A stretch of 8,700 nucleotides of DNA from an uncultured Actinomycetes bacterium. Its GTDB lineage: Bacteria > Actinomycetota > Acidimicrobiia > Acidimicrobiales > RAAP-2. The position numbers were made by a program, and so were the translations under genes. The first letter of the stretch is position 1, and each line of letters starts with the position of its first letter. The stretch spans positions 1-8,700 of the forward strand of contig CAITOG010000251.1 in NCBI GenBank assembly GCA_903893955.1, read 5' to 3'. This document shows, one piece after another, positions 1-6,701 of this stretch. The notes beneath the pieces are model-generated. The model was not told where the DNA came from. It made no database searches and saw only the letters and a program-made list of their open reading frames with translations.

Positions 1-823
1 ATGATGCCGAGCCCTTCTTGGCCGTCTTGGCGTCTTTGCGGCGCTGCCGCATGCCCTCGAGCTTGGCCTTGTTGCGATCAGCGTTGCGCTTGGCCCGCCA
101 GACCCTACCCCGCATGCCCTTGTGCTCGGCTGGGATGTCAGCGGTGAGGAGGTGGGCCTCGAGGACCTCGCGCAGCGGCTTCGAACCGGTGGCGGCATCG
201 TCTCTCTTGCCTGACTGACCGCCCTCTGGCGCTCGGACGCCGTAGCCAAGCTCACCCGACCACTGGACCTCGCCCTCGAAGGCCGCGGCGCCAGCCGGTG
301 CGGTCGCTCGCATCCAGCCCGAGGTGAGCAGGTCATCGCCCTCTCGCCAGTCTTCCCACGGGAGCTTCTGCGGCATGCCGTCGTCATCGACGACGAGCTC
401 AGCCTTGGTGTAGATCGCATCGGCCCGGTTCGTGAACGAGAACTCGAACATCTTCGACTCGGTGATCGCCTCGGTCGGACATGCCTCGACGCACATGTCG
501 CAGTGGATGCAGCGCAGGTAGTTGATCTCGTAGACATAGCCATAGCGCTCGCCCGGCGACACCGGGTGGTCGGGCGGGTTGTCGAGTCCTCGGACGTAGA
601 TGCAGTCCGCAGGGCACACGCCGGCGCACAGCTCGCAACCGATGCACTTCTCCATGCCGTCCTCGTAGCGATTGAGGACATGACGACCGTGCTGGCGCGG
701 CTGCTTGGGCTTCTTCTCGTCGGGGTACTGCCAGGTCACCCGGGGCCGGGTGAGGTGCTTGGCCGTTAGGGTGAAGCCTCCGAAGAAGCTGAACTCGCTC
801 TTGAGGTCGTCGAGGAAGCCCAT
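1..823 (-). CDS. nuoI: NADH-quinone oxidoreductase subunit I (two 4Fe-4S clusters N6a/N6b), runs off window
   Basis: The frame from the ATG at 823 is open to the window edge: 274 codons with no stop. NuoI is the 8Fe ferredoxin subunit that relays electrons from NuoG to N2 on NuoB. Both cluster motifs are intact: CIGCELCAGVCP (Cys60, Cys63, Cys66, Cys70) and CIHCDMCVEACP (Cys105, Cys108, Cys111, Cys115). The N-terminus MGFLDDLKSEFSFFGGFTLT is typical. The ferredoxin core is finished by about residue 160. Another 114 or more residues follow, with a Gly/Ala/acidic stretch (about 161-215) and then a very basic segment (16 Lys/Arg among residues 235-270). Common NuoI proteins are about 165-215 aa, so this tail is unusual. 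An overlapping frame at 399-911 is a shadow. The start has GGGAGGG at 832-838, and TGATG links it to nuoH. The last visible base is T, so a TGA stop could begin there. Confidence 0.96.
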   Translation of the reverse strand, partial: MGFLDDLKSEFSFFGGFTLTAKHLTRPRVTWQYPDEKKPKQPRQHGRHVLNRYEDGMEKCIGCELCAGVCPADCIYVRGLDNPPDHPVSPGERYGYVYEINYLRCIHCDMCVEACPTEAITESKMFEFSFTNRADAIYTKAELVVDDDGMPQKLPWEDWREGDDLLTSGWMRATAPAGAAAFEGEVQWSGELGYGVRAPEGGQSGKRDDAATGSKPLREVLEAHLLTADIPAEHKGMRGRVWRAKRNADRNKAKLEGMRQRRKDAKTAKKGSAS

Positions 824-2076
824 CAGAGGTTCCCTCCCTCTTCGCCGTCGGTCGACTCACGAAGCAGCCGTGGGGGAACGGGTCGGGTCCCAAGCGTTGG
901 CAAGACGGCACGATCTGCCTCTGCCAGCTCTCCGCCGAGCCGGAAGCTGCGCGAGAGCACGATGGCGCCGGCGATCACCGCAACCGCGAGACCCACGCCC
1001 CACCACGCGGAAATCAAGAAACCTGCGACGAGCAGCATCCACGCCAGCGACGCCGGGATCAGCCGCTTCCACCCGAGGTCCATCAGCCGGTCGTAGCGGA
1101 GCCGTGGCAGCGCACCACGCAGCCACACGAAGATGAAGCAGAAGATCACCGTCTTGATGAGGAACCACAGAATCGGGAACAGCCACTCGAGGTGCGGGAT
1201 TGGGGGGATCCACCCAGAAGGTCCGCCGAAGAAGAGGGTGACAATGATCGCCGACATCGTGATCGTGTTGAGGAACTCAGCGAGGTAGAAGAGCGCGAAG
1301 CGGATCGAGGAGTACTCGGTGTTGAAGCCACCGACGAGCTCCGACTCCGCCTCCACCACGTCGAAGGGCGGCCGGTTGGTCTCAGCGACACCGGCGATCA
1401 TGAACAAGACGAAGGGGACGATCCCGAGTCGGAGCACGTTCCAGTGCCACGCGCCACCGCCCTGTGCGTCAACGATGGTCCGAGTTGAGAGTGACCCGGT
1501 GATGAGCACCACCGTCACCACGGTCATGCCCAGCGCTGCCTCGTAGGAGATCATCTGCGCCGACGCACGCACCGAGGAGATCAGCGGGTACTTCGAGCCT
1601 GAGGACCAGCCCGCCAGAAGGATGCCATAGACGCCAATCGCAGACATCGCCAGCACGAGCAGGATGCCGATCGGCGGATCGGCGACCTGCAGCTGGAACG
1701 TGTGGCCGGCCACCGTGACGATGCCGCCGACTGGGATGACCGTGAAGACGAGAAGCGCTGGCACGACCGAGAGATAGGGGGCCAGCTTAAAGACGAACCG
1801 GTCGCCCTTGTCCGGGATCAGGTCTTCCTTGAAGAAGAGCTTGATCCCGTCAGCCAGGGACTGCAGGATGCCCCACGGTCCCGCCCTGTTGGGGCCGATC
1901 CGGCTCTGCATGTCGGAGATTGCCTTGCGCTCGAACCAGATCATCAAGGTGACAGCGCCCATGCAGACGGAGAACGAGATCACCACCTTGATGACGACGA
2001 TCAGGAGTACCGCCCAATTGACGCCAGCGAAGTAGAGCTGGTCGCCATTGGATGCGAGGACATGGAGGCTGCTCAC
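823..2076 (-). CDS. nuoH: NADH-quinone oxidoreductase subunit H (membrane subunit, quinone channel)
   Basis: This encodes 417 aa, an integral membrane protein joining the peripheral arm to the proton pumps and lining the quinone access channel. Hydrophobic segments are visible near 18-48, 99-122, 136-156, 178-196, 217-232, 260-284, 298-320 and 340-377 (probably two). Cytoplasmic-loop signatures are FERKAISDMQSRIGPNRAGP at 48-67, LADGIKLFFKED at 74-85, and KYPLISSVRASAQMISYE at 162-179. The acidic loop AETNRPPFDVVEAESELVGG at 231-250 continues into FNTEYS. Residues from about 378 to 417 form a hydrophilic C-terminal extension not found in the roughly 325-residue E. coli protein; mycobacterial NuoH is similarly long (about 410). 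The start is GTG at 2076, forming GTGA with the nuoG stop; an ATG at 2063 is out of frame. The stop shares one base with the nuoI ATG (TGATG). Confidence 0.97.
   Translation of the reverse strand: MSSLHVLASNGDQLYFAGVNWAVLLIVVIKVVISFSVCMGAVTLMIWFERKAISDMQSRIGPNRAGPWGILQSLADGIKLFFKEDLIPDKGDRFVFKLAPYLSVVPALLVFTVIPVGGIVTVAGHTFQLQVADPPIGILLVLAMSAIGVYGILLAGWSSGSKYPLISSVRASAQMISYEAALGMTVVTVVLITGSLSTRTIVDAQGGGAWHWNVLRLGIVPFVLFMIAGVAETNRPPFDVVEAESELVGGFNTEYSSIRFALFYLAEFLNTITMSAIIVTLFFGGPSGWIPPIPHLEWLFPILWFLIKTVIFCFIFVWLRGALPRLRYDRLMDLGWKRLIPASLAWMLLVAGFLISAWWGVGLAVAVIAGAIVLSRSFRLGGELAEADRAVLPTLGTRPVPPRLLRESTDGEEGGNL
832..838 (-). promoter_or_regulatory. Shine-Dalgarno of nuoI
   Basis: The minus strand reads GGGAGGG, 8 nt before the ATG at 823, inside the last codons of nuoH (the Glu-Gly-Gly-Asn region). 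With the TGATG junction it supports restart of terminating ribosomes on nuoI. Confidence 0.6.
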
Positions 2077-4793
2077 AGCGACTCCATCCTGACATCGGTA
2101 ACGAGCGAGCCTGGCTCGATGAGGGACGCCACCGCGTTGGCGTGCACATCGGAATCGGCTGCCGCCACGTTGAAGTCGAGCGCGACCGTGCCCCGCAGGG
2201 TCCCCTCCGCCGCCTCGACCTCGATCACGAGCGTGGCGCTGGGGGTTCGAAGTCGGACACGATCACCTGTCGTGACTCCCAAGCGGTCGAGGTCGTAGGG
2301 GTTCACCCGGGCGACCGCTGGCTTGCGCAGCAGAGCGAGCGCAGGTGCAGCCAGCACCTGTGCGCCGTCGTCGTAGAGCGTCCGGGTCGCCACAAGGCGC
2401 AGCGAGTAGCTGTCGGGAGCGGGGACGGTCGGACCGTCGCCGTCAGCATCGGGAGCCACCGACGTCGGCACGTCTGGCGAGGAGAGTCGCACAAGGTCAC
2501 CTGAAACCTCGACATCGGTGGCGAGGGTCCCGGTGAAGGATCCGAGGCCGACTCGTTCCGGCGAGGCCAGGCCCGGTGTCGCCACAGGATCGAGCAGGGC
2601 TCGCGGCGACGAGGTGCCCTTGAGCGGGACCACCAGGCCGTCCGCCGCTGCCGGTGCTGCCAGGACCGAGGTGGTCAGGCCCTCGTGGCTGGGCGCCACC
2701 CGAGCGATCTCCTCGGTGACGTCGTCGATGGTCGACCAGCCGAAGTCGTGACCGAGCTCGAAGGCGATCTCGCCGGCGATCATCCAATCCGGCCATGCCA
2801 GTCCCGGTGCGACCACCTTCTGACCGAGCGTGGAGACTCGACCCTCGATGTTGGTGGTCGTGCCCGGACGCTCGTGCGCCACTGCTGCGGGCAACACGAC
2901 TGCCGCCGCGTCGACGAGCTCGCCGCCGTGACCTGCGATCACCAGCAAGTTCCCAGGCGCGCTCGTCACCCGAGCAGCGAGCGCGGCGTCAGGCAGATCG
3001 CTGAGCTGGGCGCCAAGGACAACAAGGCCTCGCTGTGTGCCCGCGACGAAGGCCTCGACCTGCTCGATCGATGAGCGGCCAGCGGACGCTGGGATCAGCT
3101 TCCAGGTCTCTCGGAGCCCCGCCGATGCATTTCGCAGCGGCACCCGACCAGGCACCATCCCGGGAACGAGGCCCATGTCGATGGCACCCATGACGTTGGC
3201 TCGACGCAGCGCGGGCAGGAAGGTCGCCTTCGGGTAGCGATGGTGAAGCTGGAGGGCGGCGGACTCGATGATGGAGGCATCCTCGGCGAGCGAGGGCCGG
3301 CCGAGGATGATCACCACGCCAGTGCCGTCGTCGCCGATGAGCGACACCGCTCGGTCGAGGTCCTCGTCGGTGAAGGTGCGGCCCTCAGGATGGGTGGCGA
3401 GCTGGCTGCGTGCTGACGCATCGCCCTCGAGCGCCCTGGCGATCAACAGTGCATCGCCGGGTCGAGCACCCAAGGCCACCGTCGCCAGCTCGCTGGTCGA
3501 CGAGGCAGCAGGCGAGAGGTCGATGATCGAGGAGCGCCCGGTTCGAGCGCTCTCTCGAAGGCGCAGGAACAGGACCGGCAGCTCCTCGCGCAGGTCGCCG
3601 CTCAGCACGATGACGGTGCAGGCTGCCGCAGCCTCATCGATCGTCGCTCGCGGCAACGTCGCCATCAGCTCCGGATCGAGGCCGTCGCCGAGCTGGGCGT
3701 CGACCGAGTCGGTGCCGAGCACGCCCTTGAGCAGCGATGCCCATGCGTAGGCGCCCTCGTTGGTCAGCTGCGCCCCACCGATGGCACCGAGTTCCTCGTT
3801 GCTCGTGCTCGACGAGGTCTGCAGTAGGTGAGCCGCTGCCTTGATCGCCTCGCTCCAGCCGACCTCGACCAGCACACCGTCTCGACGAACCATCGGAGCG
3901 GTGAGGCGACGCCGAGGATCGCGCAATGCGAGCTCCTCGTTGCCCTCGTCCACACCGTTGACTCCCTCGAAACTGAATCGACCCTTGTCGCAGAGCCACG
4001 AGTGATTGACCGGATCGCTGTCGACACCAAGCAGGCGGGTGAGCCGCCCGGCCGACGATTGGACCGCGACCCGACAGCCGACGGCGCACCCGGTGCAGGT
4101 CGACTCGACCTGCTCGAGGTCCCATGGGCGGGCGGCGAAGCGGTACGGCGTCGCGGTCAGCGCTCCGACGGGGCAGATCTGGACCGTGTTGCCCGAGTAG
4201 TACGAGCTGAACGGTCGACCTGGGAAGGTCGCGACCTCGACCTGGTCACCTCGCCCGGCGAAGTCGATCAGTGCCTCACCGGCGACCTCCTCGGCGAAGC
4301 GTGTGCAGCGGCTGCACTGGATGCAGCGCTCACGGTCCAGGAGGACCAGCTCCGAGATGGGCAGCGGCTTGGCGAAGTGACGCTTCTCCTCGACGAATCG
4401 CGACTCTCCTGGGCCGTGGACAAGGGTCTGGTCCTGGAGCGGGCACTCACCGCCCTTGTCGCAGACAGGGCAGTCCAGCGGGTGGTTGGCGAGCAGGAAC
4501 TCGAGCACGCCGTCCTGCGCCTTCTTGACCTTCTCTGAGTCGGTGACGACCTCCATGCCATCGCCTACTGCGACGTAGCAAGCAGGCATCAGCGTGGAGC
4601 CTCTCGGCCCCTCGACCTCGACCAGGCACATACGGCATACGCCCACTGGCTCCATGCGCGGGTGGTAACAGAACCGGGGGATGTAGGTGCCCGCAGCTTC
4701 GGCCGCAGCGATGATCATCTCGCCCTTCTCGGCGGTGACCTCGCGCCCGTCCAGGGTGAAGGTGACCTTCTCGGTTGCCTGCTCGTCAGCCAT
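2073..4793 (-). CDS. nuoG: NADH-quinone oxidoreductase subunit G (75 kDa-type, N1b/N4/N5/N7)
   Basis: This encodes 906 aa, the largest peripheral-arm subunit, which carries electrons from N3 toward NuoI. Ligands by position: N1b [2Fe-2S] Cys42, Cys53, Cys56, Cys72; N5 His104, Cys108, Cys111, Cys117 (HPLDCPVCDKGGEC); N4 Cys157, Cys160, Cys163, Cys207; and the optional N7 Cys233, Cys236, Cys240, Cys268. Residues from about 290 on form the molybdopterin-oxidoreductase-like domain, including AHERPGTTTNIEGR at 639-652. A low-complexity Pro/Asp/Ser linker covers about 720-795, and a molybdopterin-dinucleotide-binding-like domain about 798-880. In complex I this fold is structural. The protein is longer than T. 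thermophilus Nqo3 or mycobacterial NuoG (both roughly 800 aa). The ATG at 4793 is chosen over an in-frame ATG at 4883 because the latter's 30 extra residues are antisense-like arginine-rich sequence within nuoF. It overlaps nuoF by 8 nt. Confidence 0.97.
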   Translation of the reverse strand: MADEQATEKVTFTLDGREVTAEKGEMIIAAAEAAGTYIPRFCYHPRMEPVGVCRMCLVEVEGPRGSTLMPACYVAVGDGMEVVTDSEKVKKAQDGVLEFLLANHPLDCPVCDKGGECPLQDQTLVHGPGESRFVEEKRHFAKPLPISELVLLDRERCIQCSRCTRFAEEVAGEALIDFAGRGDQVEVATFPGRPFSSYYSGNTVQICPVGALTATPYRFAARPWDLEQVESTCTGCAVGCRVAVQSSAGRLTRLLGVDSDPVNHSWLCDKGRFSFEGVNGVDEGNEELALRDPRRRLTAPMVRRDGVLVEVGWSEAIKAAAHLLQTSSSTSNEELGAIGGAQLTNEGAYAWASLLKGVLGTDSVDAQLGDGLDPELMATLPRATIDEAAAACTVIVLSGDLREELPVLFLRLRESARTGRSSIIDLSPAASSTSELATVALGARPGDALLIARALEGDASARSQLATHPEGRTFTDEDLDRAVSLIGDDGTGVVIILGRPSLAEDASIIESAALQLHHRYPKATFLPALRRANVMGAIDMGLVPGMVPGRVPLRNASAGLRETWKLIPASAGRSSIEQVEAFVAGTQRGLVVLGAQLSDLPDAALAARVTSAPGNLLVIAGHGGELVDAAAVVLPAAVAHERPGTTTNIEGRVSTLGQKVVAPGLAWPDWMIAGEIAFELGHDFGWSTIDDVTEEIARVAPSHEGLTTSVLAAPAAADGLVVPLKGTSSPRALLDPVATPGLASPERVGLGSFTGTLATDVEVSGDLVRLSSPDVPTSVAPDADGDGPTVPAPDSYSLRLVATRTLYDDGAQVLAAPALALLRKPAVARVNPYDLDRLGVTTGDRVRLRTPSATLVIEVEAAEGTLRGTVALDFNVAAADSDVHANAVASLIEPGSLVTDVRMESL
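2082..2085 (-). promoter_or_regulatory. Shine-Dalgarno supporting the GTG start of nuoH
   Basis: The minus strand reads GGATGGAG just before the start. The GGAG core ends 5 nt before the GTG at 2076 and lies within the last nuoG codons. With the GTGA overlap it fixes the start. Confidence 0.5.
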
Positions 4794-6084
4794 GAGTGCA
4801 CCCCCCGTTCGTGACGTGTGCGACGAACTCATCGCGGAAGCGGGAGATCGCCGAGTGGATCGAGGACGGGATCGACGGGCCAAGGACGCAGATAGTGGTC
4901 TGCTGCGGTGGCCAGGTGAGACCAGGGGCGATGTTGTCGCACAGGTCGAGCAGCAGATCGATGTCTTCCATGCGACCTTGGCCGTTCTCGAGGCGGTACA
5001 GGATCCGCTCGAGCCAGCCTGATCCCTCGCGGCACGGCGTGCACTGACCGCATGACTCGCGCGAGAAGAACCGTGTGATCCGCCAGGCCGCCTTGACCAT
5101 GCAGGTCGAGGTGTCCATGACGACGATCGAACCGGAGCCGAGCATCGAACCAGCGTCTGCGACCTCGTCCTGACCGAGCGGCAGGTCGAGCTGCTCTGGA
5201 TAGAACCACGGCGCCGACACGCCGCCGGGGATGATGGCCTTGACCTCGCCGCTACCGGTCACGCCACCACCGAGCGATGGGTTGAAGATCAGGTCGCGGA
5301 ACGTGGTCTTGACCATCTCGATCTCAAAGACGCCGGGGTTTCGGACCTTGCCAGAGAGGGCGAAGAGCCGCGTGCCGGTGCTGCGACCCTCACCGAGAGC
5401 AGCGAAGGCGCTCCCGCCGTTCAGGACGATCCACGGGAGGTTCGACACCGTCTCGACATTGTTCACGACCGTCGGCTCGCCGTAGAGGCCAATCGCCGCC
5501 GGGAAGAAGGGTGGCTTGATACGCGGAAAGCCTCGCTTGCCCTCGAGTGATTCAAGGAGCGAGGTCTCCTCGCCGCAGATGTAGGCGCCGGCACCAGGGT
5601 GCACCACGATGTCGAGCGAGAAGCCAGAGCCGAGGATGTTTGAACCGAGCGCCCCCTCGGCGTAGAAGCCATTCACCGCCGATTGGACGCGCTCGAGCCC
5701 GAGGGCGAACTCGCCGCGGAGGAAGATGAACGCCTGCGTGACCTGCAGGGCGAAGGCGGCGATGATCACGCCCTCGACGAGCTGGTGAGGGTCGTGCTCG
5801 ACCAGCAGGTGGTCCTTGAAGGTTGCCGGCTCCGACTCGTCGCCGTTGATCACGAGGTAGGACACGTCGGACTTGCGAAGCATCGACCACTTCCGACCAG
5901 CGGGGAACCCCGCGCCGCCACGGCCGAGCAAGGATGCGGCGTCGACCTCAGCGCACACCGCCTCAGGGGTCATGGAGAGCGCCTTCTTGAGGCCATCGAA
6001 GCCGCCGGTGGTCTTGTAGCGCTCGAGCGTGTAGGAGTCGGCGTACTCGCGCCTCGAGGTGACGATCTTCGGGACAGCGCTCAC
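4786..6084 (-). CDS. nuoF: NADH-quinone oxidoreductase subunit F (51 kDa-type, FMN/NADH site, N3)
   Basis: This encodes 432 aa, the electron entry point: it binds NADH and FMN and passes electrons to [4Fe-4S] cluster N3. The glycine-rich FMN/NADH loop GRGGAGFPAGRKW is at 54-66, INGDESEPATFKDH at 79-92, and the second nucleotide-site block GAGAYICGEETSLLESLEG at 164-182. GEPTVVNNVETV follows at 202-213, with the SLBB region after it. The N3 ligands are SCGQCTPCREG (Cys345, Cys348, Cys351) and Cys399 in TTICVLG. The segment after Cys399 (GPSIPSSIHSAI) departs from the common GDAAAWPV-type sequence. The start is GTG at 6084, overlapping the nuoE stop as GTGA; the next in-frame Met, at residue 38, would cut into the conserved N-terminus. 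The length is normal for the family. Confidence 0.98.
   Translation of the reverse strand: MSAVPKIVTSRREYADSYTLERYKTTGGFDGLKKALSMTPEAVCAEVDAASLLGRGGAGFPAGRKWSMLRKSDVSYLVINGDESEPATFKDHLLVEHDPHQLVEGVIIAAFALQVTQAFIFLRGEFALGLERVQSAVNGFYAEGALGSNILGSGFSLDIVVHPGAGAYICGEETSLLESLEGKRGFPRIKPPFFPAAIGLYGEPTVVNNVETVSNLPWIVLNGGSAFAALGEGRSTGTRLFALSGKVRNPGVFEIEMVKTTFRDLIFNPSLGGGVTGSGEVKAIIPGGVSAPWFYPEQLDLPLGQDEVADAGSMLGSGSIVVMDTSTCMVKAAWRITRFFSRESCGQCTPCREGSGWLERILYRLENGQGRMEDIDLLLDLCDNIAPGLTWPPQQTTICVLGPSIPSSIHSAISRFRDEFVAHVTNGGCTHG
4801..4806 (-). promoter_or_regulatory. Shine-Dalgarno deciding the nuoG start
   Basis: A GGGGGG run on the minus strand ends 7 nt before the ATG at 4793, inside the end of nuoF. 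It supports this start rather than the in-frame ATG 90 nt upstream. The run encodes the Asn-Gly-Gly region near the NuoF C-terminus. Confidence 0.55.
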
Positions 6085-6701
6085 GAGCCCTCCACCGTGG
6101 CTCGCTCGGCAGCAGCTGCCCGGGCAGTAGCCCGCTCCGCTGCGATCGTGTCCTTGCTGGCCTCCAGGCCAACGGTGCGCTCCACTCGGATCAAGGTCCC
6201 GTGCGGTGGGATCTCCTCGCCGCGCTCCCCTGCCCGAAGCTCGGCCACGAGGGAATCGAGGGCCTCAGGCGTGGTGGTCCGCACATAGCGATGGTTGACC
6301 TGCACGCATGGAGCGATGTCGCAGTCGGCCAGGCACTCGGTCTCCTCGAGCGTGAACAGGCCGTCCTCGCTTGTTCCCCCGGCACGGACCCCGAGCGAGG
6401 CCTCTGCGTGCGCGAGCAACTCGTCACCGCCGGCGAGCAGGCAGGCGATGTTGGTGCAGACGCCGACCACGTAGCGTCCCACCGAGTCGGTGTGGAGCAT
6501 GTCGTAGAAGGTGGCCGTGCCGCGCACCTCGGCCGGTGTGACGCCGACGATCTCTGCGATCTCGATCATGGCGTCGTCGACCAGGTAGCCGTCCTGCTCC
6601 TGGGCGAGATGGCACAGCGGGATCAGTGCGCTCCGCGGCTCTGGGTAGAGCGCTACGAGCTTCTCGGCACGAGTCCTCATCTCGGGCGTGAGGTGGTTCA
6701 T
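6081..6701 (-). CDS. nuoE: NADH-quinone oxidoreductase subunit E (24 kDa-type, 2Fe-2S N1a)
   Basis: This encodes 206 aa, a thioredoxin-fold [2Fe-2S] subunit of the NADH dehydrogenase module that pairs with NuoF. The N-terminal helical region is typical: ALIPLCHLAQEQDGYL at 25-40, then GVTPAEVRGTATFYDML at 53-69. The N1a ligands are all seen: VCTNIAC gives Cys82 and Cys87, and ECLADCDIAP gives Cys123 and Cys127. A further cysteine, Cys132 (APCVQVN), sits five residues after the last ligand, where many homologues have a hydrophobic residue. The core ends near residue 170; the rest is an Ala/Glu/Arg-rich tail of about 30 residues that probably forms a helix. The ATG at 6701 overlaps the nuoD stop (ATGA) and has GAGGTGG at 6706-6712 at good spacing. 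Confidence 0.97.
   Translation of the reverse strand: MNHLTPEMRTRAEKLVALYPEPRSALIPLCHLAQEQDGYLVDDAMIEIAEIVGVTPAEVRGTATFYDMLHTDSVGRYVVGVCTNIACLLAGGDELLAHAEASLGVRAGGTSEDGLFTLEETECLADCDIAPCVQVNHRYVRTTTPEALDSLVAELRAGERGEEIPPHGTLIRVERTVGLEASKDTIAAERATARAAAAERATVEGS
6088..6093 (-). promoter_or_regulatory. Shine-Dalgarno supporting the GTG start of nuoF
   Basis: The minus strand reads GGAGGG, ending 3 nt before the GTG at 6084. The spacing is short but workable. Together with the GTGA stop/start overlap it favours GTG over any later ATG. Confidence 0.55.

Noticed and set aside
399..911. 170-codon minus-strand frame over nuoI
   Set aside because: It is a frame-shifted shadow. The frame from 823 carries both ferredoxin motifs and a proper ribosome site, while this one is Arg/Pro-rich with no motif.
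1702..2298. 198-codon plus-strand open frame across the nuoG/nuoH junction
   Set aside because: It is antisense to two well-supported genes; its Asp/His/Arg-rich composition is typical of a shadow frame, with no domain or convincing start context.
3828..4538. 236-codon plus-strand open frame opposite nuoG
   Set aside because: It is antisense to the most conserved iron-sulphur region of nuoG, has no recognisable motif, and is the kind of long shadow frame expected in high-GC coding DNA.
4794..4883. Upstream in-frame ATG for nuoG adding 30 residues
   Set aside because: The added residues are Arg/Ser-rich sequence inside nuoF and unlike NuoG N-termini. The ATG at 4793 has a Shine-Dalgarno run and gives the normal 2Fe-2S domain start.
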